Positions 1-10,402 of a stretch of DNA of 64,000 nucleotides are shown in pieces (position 1 is the first letter of the stretch; each line of letters opens with the position of its first letter). Source of the stretch: Legionella gratiana (GTDB lineage: Bacteria; Pseudomonadota; Gammaproteobacteria; Legionellales; Legionellaceae); NCBI RefSeq assembly GCF_001467695.1, contig NZ_LNYE01000029.1, positions 741,769 through 805,768 on the forward strand, read 5' to 3'. A program made the position numbers and the translations under genes. The notes beneath the pieces were generated by a model that was not told the origin of the DNA, did not search any database, and saw nothing but the letters and a program-made list of their open reading frames with translations.

Positions 1-681
1 GGAAATTGGCAAAAATTAAGTCCAGGTATTGAGTATCAAGATCTAGCTGGTGGGATACTCGCTCCATGGTCGCATGTCTATGTTTTTCGTGTTGACCTCA
101 ATAAAAACAAGTTAGGCTTAGTCAATGCAAAAAATTTAGCATTAAAAAACGCGTCTGTGAACCAATTTGCAGTGTATAGCAAAGCACTTGTAAGCCTTAA
201 CGGTGGTTTTTTTGACCATGAATTTAACTCTCTTGGACTAAGGATCACTAATAAAAAATTAAAAAATCCTCTAAAACGAATCAGTTGGTGGGGAATTTTT
301 TTTATAAAAAACAACAAGGCGCATATTTCCAGTCTTCGCCACTTTCAATATGATAGTGATATTGATTTTGCCATTCAAAGTGGTCCTCGATTATTGATTA
401 ACCGGAAAATTCCATCACTAAAACCCGGAATCGCGGAGCGTTCTGCTTTGGGAATCACTGCAGACGGTAAAGTTATCCTTTTAGTCACGACCAATGCTGC
501 AATGACTACCAATAAACTTGCTCATTTGCTTCGCTCACCACCTTTATCTTGCATTGATGCCCTTAACTTAGACGGAGGAAGTTCAAGCCAATTGTATGCT
601 CATATAGGTTCTTTCTTACTAAATGTTCATGGGTTTTCTAATATCAGTGATGCAATTATCGTAAAAAAAATAGGTTTTTAA
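1..681 (+). CDS. Phosphodiester glycosidase (NAGPA-like) family protein, 5' truncated by the window edge
   Basis: The frame is open from base 1 and ends at TAA 679-681, so the start lies outside the window; the GTG at 157 is internal, because coding sequence of the same character precedes it. The product contains NGGFF near the middle and NLDGGSSSQLY near the end, the conserved glycine/aspartate motifs of the phosphodiester glycosidase (NAGPA, formerly DUF2233) fold. Bacterial members are thought to act on periplasmic or surface glycan phosphodiesters. The substrate cannot be told from sequence, and a signal peptide, if present, is not in view. No downstream partner is linked: a control region for nrdA follows. 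Confidence 0.75.
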   Translation, partial: GNWQKLSPGIEYQDLAGGILAPWSHVYVFRVDLNKNKLGLVNAKNLALKNASVNQFAVYSKALVSLNGGFFDHEFNSLGLRITNKKLKNPLKRISWWGIFFIKNNKAHISSLRHFQYDSDIDFAIQSGPRLLINRKIPSLKPGIAERSALGITADGKVILLVTTNAAMTTNKLAHLLRSPPLSCIDALNLDGGSSSQLYAHIGSFLLNVHGFSNISDAIIVKKIGF

Positions 682-714
682 TTGAGAACGAATTATTCTA
701 AAAATAATCACACG

Positions 715-723
715 TTATCCACA
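715..723 (+). promoter_or_regulatory. DnaA box upstream of nrdA
   Basis: TTATCCACA is an exact match to the consensus DnaA box. In E. coli the nrdAB promoter is controlled by DnaA, so a box about 160 bp before nrdA is likely functional rather than chance. That it binds DnaA here is inference. Confidence 0.55.
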
Positions 724-772
724 AAATATTCCCACTTTATTCTCTTGACAAAAACACACTACCGCTCAAAAA

Positions 773-820
773 ACACATTATATTGTTGCAACAAATAAAA
801 AAACCCACAACATATTGATT
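773..820 (+). promoter_or_regulatory. Paired NrdR-like boxes
   Basis: Two 16-bp sites, ACACATTATATTGTTG (773-788) and CCACAACATATTGATT (805-820), match the NrdR consensus ACACWATATATWGTGT at about 13 and 12 of 16 positions. They are separated by exactly 16 bp, the spacing typical of paired NrdR boxes. A possible -10 (TATAAT, 832-837) lies just downstream, so bound NrdR would block the promoter. nrdR itself is not in the window. Confidence 0.6.
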
Positions 821-831
821 TCTTTTGTTGC

Positions 832-837
832 TATAAT
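832..837 (+). promoter_or_regulatory. Candidate -10 element of the nrdAB promoter
   Basis: TATAAT is a perfect -10 hexamer about 50 bp before the nrdA start. No good -35 is visible at 17 bp, which would fit an activated promoter, with the DnaA box and NrdR sites just upstream. Confidence 0.45.
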
Positions 838-886
838 TTAATATATTCATCTAGGAAATTAATAATAAAAACCCAGCGGAGGAAAA

Positions 887-3712
887 ATGTCTGCAACTAT
901 TGATCCGGTAAACGATGTACCGCAAATCAGTCAATTGGAATTGACCGCTAACGCCCCCGGTTTATTAAAAACCATTAAGCGCAATGGTAAGGTAGTAAAT
1001 TACGACGATACAAAAATCAAAATAGCAATTACTAAAGCCTTTATTGCTGACGAGGGCGGCACAGCGTCTACATCGGATCGCATCCATCAGCAAATTGAAG
1101 AACTTACCCACCAAATCACCCAAGTATTCAAACGCCGTTTACCCAGTGGTGGTGCAGTTCATATAGAAGACATTCAAGATCAAGTCGAGTTAGCGTTAAT
1201 GCGTAGTGGCCATTATAAAGTTGCCAGAGCCTATGTGTTATACCGCGAAGAACATCGTAAAGCGCGCGAAAATGAATTAAAAAAACAAGCGAGCGACAAT
1301 AAACTTCTGTTAATTACTATGCCTGATGGAGAATTAAAGCCATTAGATACAGAGCGTATGAATACGATTGTTCATGAGGCGTGCCGTAATTTAGAACATG
1401 TTGATGCAGAACCAGTTATTAAAGATGCGTTGCGTAATCTGTATAATGAAGCAAAATTTGCAGACGTGCATAAAGCATTAATTATGGCGGCACGTACTTT
1501 GGTTGAAAAAGAGCCTAATTATACTTATGTCAGTGCACGCTTGTTATTAGACAACTTGCGATTAGAAGCATTACATAAATTAAATATTCAAGCAGACGCA
1601 ACCTTTGATGAAATGAGTCAACTCTACCCTACTTACTTTAAAATCTATGTTGCTCATGGCATCAAACAAGGAATGCTTGATGAAAAAATGGCTGATTTTG
1701 ATTTAGAAAAATTGGGTAATGCGCTATTACCTGAACGTGACATGAAATTTACCTACCTAAGCTTACAGACTCTATACGACCGTTATTTTATTCATGACCA
1801 AGGAATACGCTACGAACTACCCCAAGCTTTCTTCATGCGCGTTGCGATGGGTCTGGCAATACGTGAGAACGATAAAAATGAAAAAGCGATTGAATTTTAT
1901 CAATTGCTGTCTTCTTTTGATTACATGTCATCCACACCAACCTTATTTAATTCGGGGACAATGAGACCACAGTTATCCAGCTGCTATTTAACTACAGTCC
2001 CTGATCATTTAGATGGTATTTACAGCGCCATCAAAGATAATGCATTACTTTCTAAATATGCGGGAGGTTTAGGCAATGACTGGACGCCTGTACGCGCAAT
2101 GGGTTCACACATCAAAGGAACCAATGGAAAATCACAAGGAGTGGTTCCTTTTCTAAATGTTGCTGATGCAACAGCAGTCGCCGTAAACCAAGGAGGAAAG
2201 CGTAAAGGTGCGGTTTGTGCTTATTTGGAATGTTGGCATAAAGATGTAGAAGAGTTTCTAGAATTAAGAAAAAATACCGGGGATGATCGACGTCGTACTC
2301 ATGATATGAACACCGCATTATGGATACCTGATTTATTTATGATGCGTGTACGTGAAGATGCTGATTGGACTTTATTTTCTCCTGATGAAGTTCCCGAGTT
2401 ACATGATCAATACGGTAAAACCTTTGAAAGGTTATATGGTGAATACGAAGAAAAAGCACGCAAAGGGCTGATGAAAAATGTAAAAGTTGTGTCTGCAGTC
2501 AAACTGTGGCGTAAAATGTTATCGATGCTTTTTGAAACTGGCCATCCATGGATGACATTTAAAGATCCTTGCAACTTGCGCTCACCACAACAACATGTTG
2601 GCGTAGTTCACAGCTCTAACTTATGTACTGAAATTACTCTTAATACTTCGGAAGAAGAAATTGCTGTATGTAATTTGGGCAGTATTAATCTTCCTGCACA
2701 CATCAAAAATGGCAAACTTGATGTTGAAAAATTAAAACAAACCATTAAAACCGCTGTACGGATGTTAGATAACGTGATTGATATTAACTATTATTCTGTA
2801 CCTCAAGCACGTAACTCTAACTTAAAACATAGACCTGTCGGACTTGGTTTAATGGGCTTCCAAGATGCCTTGTATGAATTAAAAATTGATTATGCTTCCC
2901 AAGAAGCAATCGAATTTGCAGACTCATCTATGGAATTAATTAGTTATTACGCTATCGAAGCTTCCTGTGATTTAGCAAAAGAAAGAGGCAGCTACTCCAG
3001 TTACGAAGGTTCCTTATGGAGTAAAGGCATATTACCAATTGATTCGATCAATCTGTTACAACAAGCACGCAACAAATACTTAGAACAAGATCGTTCACAA
3101 CGCTTAGATTGGGAAAGCTTACGCGTTAAAGTTCGCACTCAAGGAATGCGTAATTCAAACGTGATGGCTATTGCGCCAACAGCAACTATCTCTAATATTT
3201 GCGGTGTAGCACAATCCATTGAACCTACCTATCAAAACTTATATGTAAAATCCAATTTATCAGGCGAGTTCACTGTAATCAATCCCTACCTTGTTGCTGA
3301 TTTAAAAGCTCTGGATCTTTGGGATGAAGTCATGGTTAATGACTTGAAATATTTTAATGGCAGCGTCCAACCAATCAGCCGTATTCCTGCTGATTTGAAA
3401 AAACGCTATGCGACTTCCTTTGAAATTGACCCAATTTGGTTAGTGGATGCTGCTTCTCGTCGTCAAAAATGGATCGATCAAGCCCAATCGCTCAATATCT
3501 ATATGGCGCAACCTTCTGGTAAAAAATTGGATCAACTCTACATGCATGCGTGGATACGTGGATTAAAAACGACTTATTACTTACGTAGCATGGGTGCATC
3601 TAATGCTGAGAAATCCACAGTCACTGATAGTGCACTCAATGCAGTTAAAATAATGACTGAAGCGCCAAAAGCATGCTCTATACTCGATCCAGACTGTGAA
3701 GCATGCCAATAA
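887..3712 (+). CDS. nrdA: Class Ia ribonucleoside-diphosphate reductase, alpha subunit
   Basis: Reduces ribonucleoside diphosphates to deoxy forms with NrdB. The 941-residue product is much longer than E. coli NrdA (761) because the N-terminus carries what look like two ATP-cone regulatory domains: one from about residue 27 (KTIKRNGKVVNYDDTKI) and one from about residue 145 (ITMPDGELKPLDTERMN). This is the Pseudomonas-like arrangement. Active-site cysteines are visible at C366 (SSCYLTT), C580 (NLCTEI) and C595 (AVCNLGSINL), and the C-terminal shuttle pair at C937 and C940 (CEAC). The start is set by GGAGGA a few bases upstream. nrdB follows after 15 bp, so the two are an operon. Confidence 0.97.
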   Translation: MSATIDPVNDVPQISQLELTANAPGLLKTIKRNGKVVNYDDTKIKIAITKAFIADEGGTASTSDRIHQQIEELTHQITQVFKRRLPSGGAVHIEDIQDQVELALMRSGHYKVARAYVLYREEHRKARENELKKQASDNKLLLITMPDGELKPLDTERMNTIVHEACRNLEHVDAEPVIKDALRNLYNEAKFADVHKALIMAARTLVEKEPNYTYVSARLLLDNLRLEALHKLNIQADATFDEMSQLYPTYFKIYVAHGIKQGMLDEKMADFDLEKLGNALLPERDMKFTYLSLQTLYDRYFIHDQGIRYELPQAFFMRVAMGLAIRENDKNEKAIEFYQLLSSFDYMSSTPTLFNSGTMRPQLSSCYLTTVPDHLDGIYSAIKDNALLSKYAGGLGNDWTPVRAMGSHIKGTNGKSQGVVPFLNVADATAVAVNQGGKRKGAVCAYLECWHKDVEEFLELRKNTGDDRRRTHDMNTALWIPDLFMMRVREDADWTLFSPDEVPELHDQYGKTFERLYGEYEEKARKGLMKNVKVVSAVKLWRKMLSMLFETGHPWMTFKDPCNLRSPQQHVGVVHSSNLCTEITLNTSEEEIAVCNLGSINLPAHIKNGKLDVEKLKQTIKTAVRMLDNVIDINYYSVPQARNSNLKHRPVGLGLMGFQDALYELKIDYASQEAIEFADSSMELISYYAIEASCDLAKERGSYSSYEGSLWSKGILPIDSINLLQQARNKYLEQDRSQRLDWESLRVKVRTQGMRNSNVMAIAPTATISNICGVAQSIEPTYQNLYVKSNLSGEFTVINPYLVADLKALDLWDEVMVNDLKYFNGSVQPISRIPADLKKRYATSFEIDPIWLVDAASRRQKWIDQAQSLNIYMAQPSGKKLDQLYMHAWIRGLKTTYYLRSMGASNAEKSTVTDSALNAVKIMTEAPKACSILDPDCEACQ

Positions 3713-3727
3713 TTAGGGAGAACTTAA

Positions 3728-4828
3728 ATGTCAGAAAACATCACACAACAACAAGACATCATTCTTACAGGTGCTACAGGCTATGAGTCTCTTGAAATGG
3801 GGGCTGCGCGCATTCATGTTGATGATAAACGTATTATCAATTGTCGCGCCGATTTAAATCAACTTGTGCCCTTCAAATATAAATGGGCTTGGGATAAATA
3901 TTTAACCGCTTGCGCCAATCACTGGATGCCCAATGAAATCAGTATGAGTGCTGATGTAGCACTCTGGAAAGATCCTAATGGTCTTACAGAAGCGGAACGT
4001 TTAATTATCAAACGCAACTTAGGCTTTTTCTCAACAGCCGACTCTTTAGTTGCCAATAATCTGGTTCTGGCTGTTTATAGACATATAACCAATCCAGAAT
4101 GCAGACAATATCTCTTGCGACAAGCCTTTGAAGAAGCTTTGCATACCCATGCGTATCAATATGTTATTGAAAGTTTGGGACTTGATGAAGCAGAAGTCTT
4201 CAATATGTATCGAGAAATCCCTTCAGTAGCCACTAAAGCCGCTTGGGCATTACCCTATACCCAAAGTTTAGCTGATGAAACATTCCATACGGGCACCTTA
4301 GAAAATGATCAACGTTTATTACGTGACTTAATTGCCTTCTATGTAGTATTTGAAGGAATCTTTTTCTATGTTGGTTTTACACAAATTCTTTCTATGGGTC
4401 GTAGAAATAAAATGGTCGGAACCTCAGAACAATTCCAATACATTTTGCGCGATGAATCCATGCATATGAATTTTGGTATTGATGTAATTAATCAAATTAA
4501 GATTGAAAATCCGCATTTATGGACCCCTGAATTTAAAGAAGAAATAACACAGCTCATTCGCCAAGGAGTAGATTTGGAATATCAATATGCCAAAGACACC
4601 ATGCCACAGGGAATCTTGGGAATGAATGCAGAAATGTTTGAAGAGTACTTACACTTCATTGCAAATCGACGCCTCACCCAAATTGGCTTAGCGGAACAAT
4701 ATCCAGGTGCCGTAAATCCATTCCCTTGGATGAGTGAAATGATGGATTTGAAAAAAGAGAAAAATTTCTTTGAAACTCGTGTGATTGAATATCAAGCTGG
4801 TGGTACTTTAAGCTGGGAAGATGAATAA
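3728..4828 (+). CDS. nrdB: Class Ia ribonucleoside-diphosphate reductase, beta subunit
   Basis: Supplies the diiron-tyrosyl radical to NrdA. The 366 residues are close to the usual 370-380. The di-iron helices are recognisable: [10 protein letters not shown], then [12 protein letters not shown] with the probable radical tyrosine after the Glu/His ligands, and [10 protein letters not shown] with the second Glu/His set. It is preceded by AGGGAG and lies 15 bp after nrdA. A hairpin terminator follows directly after the stop codon. Confidence 0.97.
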   Translation: MSENITQQQDIILTGATGYESLEMGAARIHVDDKRIINCRADLNQLVPFKYKWAWDKYLTACANHWMPNEISMSADVALWKDPNGLTEAERLIIKRNLGFFSTADSLVANNLVLAVYRHITNPECRQYLLRQAFEEALHTHAYQYVIESLGLDEAEVFNMYREIPSVATKAAWALPYTQSLADETFHTGTLENDQRLLRDLIAFYVVFEGIFFYVGFTQILSMGRRNKMVGTSEQFQYILRDESMHMNFGIDVINQIKIENPHLWTPEFKEEITQLIRQGVDLEYQYAKDTMPQGILGMNAEMFEEYLHFIANRRLTQIGLAEQYPGAVNPFPWMSEMMDLKKEKNFFETRVIEYQAGGTLSWEDE

Positions 4829-4841
4829 AAATTAAAGTGAG

Positions 4842-4868
4842 CCAATGCCCGCCCAGTTCGGGCATTGG
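4842..4868 (+). terminator. Hairpin terminator after nrdAB
   Basis: A perfect 10-bp inverted repeat, CCAATGCCCG / CGGGCATTGG, with a 7-nt loop, begins 13 bp after the nrdB stop. It is followed by a short T run (TTTGT), so it is a moderately strong intrinsic terminator. Confidence 0.75.
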
Positions 4869-5072
4869 TTTGTACATGCTCTACAATCGTTAAAAATTAC
4901 AACAATAACCCCATAACTTAACCACATCACAAATATTTTTTTTACTATCAAAGAGTGGCATAATACACCTCCACAGTTTTTGCAAAACCATCTGATGGTT
5001 TTGAATTTCGTTTTTGTAATAAAACATAAAACTGTCAAATCCAAATAAACTAAATAAAACAGGATGTTTCAT

Positions 5073-5903
5073 ATGAAAAAATTTTTTTGTTCCATTGGCT
5101 TAAGTTTTTGTCTTGTATCCAGTGTATTCGCAAGTGATAACGCGCTTGATCTTTTAAATTCAGAAATTACAAATATTCTAGCGCCACTTCAAAATCAAGA
5201 CACTGTTGCAAGACTCAAATTTGACACAGTAGAACTCAATAGCGAACGTGCCGAAAAAATCGCCTTAAATGGGCTGTATAAAAAATTCGGCTCAAAAAAC
5301 AGTTTCGAAGTAAAGGTGGACAATCTAAGCTATGACTATGGCGATGGCAAATCTCCAACCACTGTTTTTAAAGGGTCCCTTGGACTTGATTTCACAAAGT
5401 TTTTACCACGTGAAGAAAGTAACGAAATGATTCCTAGTGCGATTGAATATTTGCAAGAAACTATAAGAGAGTACACTGAAGAATATGGCGATGCCATTTT
5501 TATCAAAGGAGTGCTCACTTCAACAACCAAAGATATGGATGGCAATTATACAGGGTTAACTGCATTGCTTTCAGCAAAAATTGATCTCAATAAACTCCCT
5601 GAAGATCTTTCACGTACTGAAGTTATGGCTACAGATGCTTTTATCTCAATCACGTTGAATCTTAAAACTGGGTTTTCTATAGATGGCTTCGTGGTAAGCA
5701 ATCCAGAATATTCAGGATTTCAAGAAGACGAATTAGGATTAAAAGAAGTCCTAGAACATTTCCTCGCTCGTGATAAAGAAACACGAGATCTCATTGAAGG
5801 AACTTTCATGTTTTTAGACTATGTAGCTTCTGATATCGTTGAAATAGACAACTCATCATTCTGGAAACTCATTCCGAAAAAATACTCCTTAAAACTCAAA
5901 TAA
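5073..5903 (+). CDS. Secreted protein of unknown function
   Basis: Start chosen at ATG 5073, nine bases after AGG (5061-5063); the in-frame ATG at 5064 overlaps that Shine-Dalgarno. The product of about 276 residues begins with a classical signal peptide (MKKFFCSIGLSFCLVSSVFA, probable cleavage before SDN). The mature part is hydrophilic, with no transmembrane segment and no motif I recognise. It may be a periplasmic or type II-secreted protein. It stands alone between the nrdB terminator and a palindromic repeat. Confidence 0.75.
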   Translation: MKKFFCSIGLSFCLVSSVFASDNALDLLNSEITNILAPLQNQDTVARLKFDTVELNSERAEKIALNGLYKKFGSKNSFEVKVDNLSYDYGDGKSPTTVFKGSLGLDFTKFLPREESNEMIPSAIEYLQETIREYTEEYGDAIFIKGVLTSTTKDMDGNYTGLTALLSAKIDLNKLPEDLSRTEVMATDAFISITLNLKTGFSIDGFVVSNPEYSGFQEDELGLKEVLEHFLARDKETRDLIEGTFMFLDYVASDIVEIDNSSFWKLIPKKYSLKLK

Positions 5904-5980
5904 AAAATTGTCATTTATTATTTTGAATTGATATTCCACAGTAGAAATTAAAAATAATTTATGTGAATATCATTTTTAGG

Positions 5981-6013
5981 GATCGTCACCCTCCGCTTCG
6001 CGGAGGGTTGATC
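5981..6013 (+). repeat. REP-like hairpin
   Basis: ACCCTCCGC (5988-5996) and GCGGAGGGT (6000-6008) form a perfect 9-bp stem around TTC, with flanking GATC on both sides. A related hairpin with the same ATCGTCACCCTC edge lies, inverted, at 49983-50008. It may also act as a terminator for the preceding gene, though no T run follows. Confidence 0.55.
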
Positions 6014-6033
6014 TATCAAGGTAAGCAACCAAG

Positions 6034-6158
6034 TATAGTACCACCCACTAGGTTTTAGACAAGGCGCAAGTGAACGAGGTGAAGGAGTTTACATAAAGTA
6101 AATGACTGAAGCCGAGTGAGTTTGCAACGCAGTATAAAACTTAGTAGGTGGCGCTATA
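6034..6158 (+). repeat. Inverted-repeat element with 24-bp termini (MITE-like)
   Basis: The termini 6034-6057 and 6135-6158 are inverted copies matching at 20 of 24 positions (left arm starts TATAGTACCACCCACTAGG). The roughly 77-bp interior contains no convincing ORF. The right end lies just before the Shine-Dalgarno of the next gene, so the element forms most of that gene's 5' region. Confidence 0.65.
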
Positions 6159-6174
6159 GTTCAAGGAGTAACTA

Positions 6175-6690
6175 ATGACAAAACACCATAAGAAACAGGA
6201 AGACAATACCAATTACAGTTTTTTACTCAAATGCATGGCTGCACTCACAGCGGCTGCTGTAATCACTGCAGGGGTAATTGCAGCAGTAAGCCTCAAATCC
6301 GCCGCAGCAACCACTACCGCGATAGCGGCTAAAATGACGTTAGCATCCGCTTTTATTTTTACACCAATAATTCCAATTGCACTGGTTCTAATTGGCCTTG
6401 TTTGTGTATTACCCTTTTTATTTGGGCGCAATAACAGTACTTATATACCGAATCGCGTCGTTACAACTGGTTATAATAATTTTGGTTTTTATTCCACACC
6501 CAGTTATTCTACTGCGTCAGTTTATACAGATTCTCACTATCATGATCATGGTACAGGAACTGTTTATACCACCAGCAGCCATGTCCATGGACACGATAAC
6601 CCTACGCATGGCCACGATACTCATGTCCATGGACATGATAGCCATACACATGGGCATACCACTGGTGTACACATGCACGGTCACCGTTAA
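6175..6690 (+). CDS. Membrane protein with a histidine-rich C-terminal tail
   Basis: 171 residues, preceded by AAGGAG. Two hydrophobic segments (about residues 22-45 and 55-80) would anchor it in the membrane. A Tyr/Ser/Thr-rich linker follows. The last 45 residues are packed with His in HGHD/HVHGHD-type repeats and end HMHGHR. Such tails usually bind Zn, Ni or Co, so metal storage or delivery is a possible role, but no family is recognised. The repeats are encoded by near-identical codon blocks such as CATGTCCATGGACA, which suggests slippage or duplication. Confidence 0.75.
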   Translation: MTKHHKKQEDNTNYSFLLKCMAALTAAAVITAGVIAAVSLKSAAATTTAIAAKMTLASAFIFTPIIPIALVLIGLVCVLPFLFGRNNSTYIPNRVVTTGYNNFGFYSTPSYSTASVYTDSHYHDHGTGTVYTTSSHVHGHDNPTHGHDTHVHGHDSHTHGHTTGVHMHGHR

Positions 6691-6823
6691 AATGCCCGCT
6701 CTTCTCCCTCGAGGGGAAGAGATTTAAAAATAATTGAACAATACTTCCTCAAAAGAAGCTCTAATCACATATAAAGTTAATTTAATAACCAAATAGTGCT
6801 ATATTTAATCATAGAATCACTGA

Positions 6824-6988
6824 TTAACGTCGGCTCAATATACAAAATAAAATAATTTTTTATATCGAGCTTTTTTAGAGCGTTATCCCATACAGGCATT
6901 TTGCTCAGTATGCCTGTATGGGATAACGCCCATTTAGCGACGTAAAAAATCATTTCCATGCTTTCTACGTCGAACTCACGTTAGTTAA
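6824..6988 (+). repeat. Palindromic dispersed element, copy A
   Basis: About 165 bp bounded by TTAACGTCGGCTC and, inverted, CGAACTCACGTTAGTTAA. At its centre is a perfect 19-bp inverted repeat (6881-6899 / 6910-6928) starting CGTTATCCCATACAGG, with a 10-nt loop. A second copy lies inverted at 45234-45407 with the same arm, core and end order. It is noncoding and MITE-like. Confidence 0.75.
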
Positions 6989-7034
6989 AGATACTAATCA
7001 TCCATTATGAAATACGCACGCAGGGAGGATGCAA

Positions 7035-7322
7035 ATGAAAAACATATTCCTTATCATAGTACAATTAGCAATAGCTATAGCTGCTTTTGCTGATACCACT
7101 ATAATCACAGAAACCAAGACCTGGAAAAGCGTTCCTATTACAGTTAACCCACAAGCACATACTTATATAACAGTTGAAGGTCCCATACCACAAGGTGAAT
7201 ATTATTATACATATCCGGGATATCGATGCGTAAAAGAAAAAGTAGCTGTTGTAGGTGGCAATGTAATTATATATCATTCAGGAGTACCTGGTGGAAATGA
7301 TATCTATTGCTATCCCGAATAA
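7035..7322 (+). CDS. Small secreted protein of unknown function
   Basis: ATG 7035 is preferred to ATG 7029 because GGGAGG (7023-7028) abuts the first ATG but is six bases from the second. The 95-residue product has a signal peptide (MKNIFLIIVQLAIAIAAFA), then a short beta-rich domain with two cysteines (GYRCVKEK and DIYCYPE) that could form a disulfide in the periplasm. No family is recognised. It stands alone between two repeat elements. Confidence 0.65.
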   Translation: MKNIFLIIVQLAIAIAAFADTTIITETKTWKSVPITVNPQAHTYITVEGPIPQGEYYYTYPGYRCVKEKVAVVGGNVIIYHSGVPGGNDIYCYPE

Positions 7323-7338
7323 TAAGTCATACGTTAAC

Positions 7339-7483
7339 GGCACTAAGTTAAGCGTTTTGAGTAAACTCTTCACCTATCGACGTCCCGAGGCTTGTCTGCG
7401 GGATCCATAAATCTGTTAGAATTAGATCCTTGGATCCTGTGGACAAGCCACGGGAAGTAGGCATGAGGTCTTAACTGAGTGCC
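7339..7483 (+). repeat. Palindromic dispersed element, GGCACTAAGTTAAG family, long copy
   Basis: The ends GGCACTAAGTTAAG (7339-7352) and CTTAACTGAGTGCC (7470-7483) are inverted. An inner inverted repeat runs from CCCGAGGCTTGTC to GACAAGCCACGGG around a GGATCC-rich centre. A shorter copy with the same ends and a CCCGTGGC hairpin is at 62344-62437. This is not an ORF. Confidence 0.7.
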
Positions 7484-7494
7484 ATTAGAGCGTA

Positions 7495-7590
7495 CATCCG
7501 TATGTGAGCTTCCGAAGTTTTATTTTCGTGCAAGATGCGCCAAATACAGCTTTACGGTGCATGGAAACTTACGATAATAGTTGTACTCAC
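7495..7590 (-). repeat. Second dispersed repeat family, copy 1
   Basis: Read on the minus strand, 7563-7521 (CATGCACCGTAAAGCTG, then TATTTGGCGCATC, ending CGAAAATA) matches 40951-40993 on the plus strand over about 43 bp with few differences. Weaker similarity continues on both sides, including a shared CATACGGATG/CATACCTATG edge. No coding potential is apparent. Confidence 0.6.
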
Positions 7591-7603
7591 TTAAAGGAAG
7601 AAT

Positions 7604-7804
7604 ATGTTAACAGGGGCATTTATTTTTTTTGTTATCACTATTATCATGGCTTTTTATTTATACATTGGAACTAACCCCACGTTACTTCTTATTGCAAAAA
7701 TCTTTTTTTATTTTTCGTTAGCTGCTTTTTTGATTTTATTAATTACTCATTTCTTAAACTCAGCCCCGCCTGCTCCTGAAGAAAATAAAAATCTTCCTAT
7801 ATAA
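7604..7804 (+). CDS. Small two-helix membrane protein, DUF1328/YtjA-like
   Basis: 66 residues preceded by AAAGGAAG. Two hydrophobic helices (about residues 3-22 and 27-50) and a short Pro/Glu-rich tail (SAPPAPEENKN). The length, the start (MLTGAFIFFVI) and the IAKIFFYF segment in the second helix resemble the DUF1328 family of small inner-membrane proteins, whose function is unknown. The assignment rests on topology and weak similarity. Confidence 0.6.
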   Translation: MLTGAFIFFVITIIMAFYLYIGTNPTLLLIAKIFFYFSLAAFLILLITHFLNSAPPAPEENKNLPI

Positions 7805-7823
7805 TGATTTCTTAGAACTGAGA

Positions 7824-10085
<2,262 letters not shown>

Positions 10086-10121
10086 TAAAATTAGCTCACA
10101 AATTGAAATAAATACAAATCG

Positions 10122-10400
10122 TTAGGTTTCTAAAATACTCTTCACACCACAAAATTCTGCCAAAGATCGTGTTTCAGCAGGCATTCCAATAACTTCAAAA
10201 GCTTTTTGATTCTTTTTGCATAGTCTCCTGGCTTCAATCAACAATGCTAAACCTGCACTATCGCAATGTCTTACGTTACTTAAATCAAGAGTAAATAGAT
10301 CACTTTTATCTTCCATGAAAGCGTGACAAAGCTTTGCACGTACTTCTACTACTGACTTAAATGTCAGATCTACTTCAGGTTTAAAATAAACTTTATTCAC
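10122..10400 (-). CDS. mlaB: STAS-domain subunit of the Mla phospholipid transporter
   Basis: 92 residues starting at GTG. The STAS motif LDLSNVRHCDSAGLALL (about residues 39-56) is complete. MlaB binds the ATPase MlaF in the inner membrane MlaFEDB complex and is needed for its stability and activity. It starts 2 bp after mlaC ends. The order mlaC-mlaB-ibaG-murA is conserved. Confidence 0.92.
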   Translation of the reverse strand: MNKVYFKPEVDLTFKSVVEVRAKLCHAFMEDKSDLFTLDLSNVRHCDSAGLALLIEARRLCKKNQKAFEVIGMPAETRSLAEFCGVKSILET

Positions 10401-10402
10401 AA

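Noticed and set aside
4832-5072. Two overlapping minus-strand ORFs after nrdB
   Set aside because: No Shine-Dalgarno, low-complexity residues, and they overlap the nrdAB terminator.
6565-6680. Short repeated CATGTCCATGGACA blocks that resemble a repeat array
   Set aside because: They are in-frame codon repeats of the His-rich tail, without spacers of uniform length, so not CRISPR.
6392-6727. 111-codon plus-strand ORF
   Set aside because: It is an alternate frame of the His-rich protein gene.
6777-6959. 60-codon ORF on the minus strand
   Set aside because: It lies on the palindromic element A and has no Shine-Dalgarno; the open frame is a by-product of the repeat.
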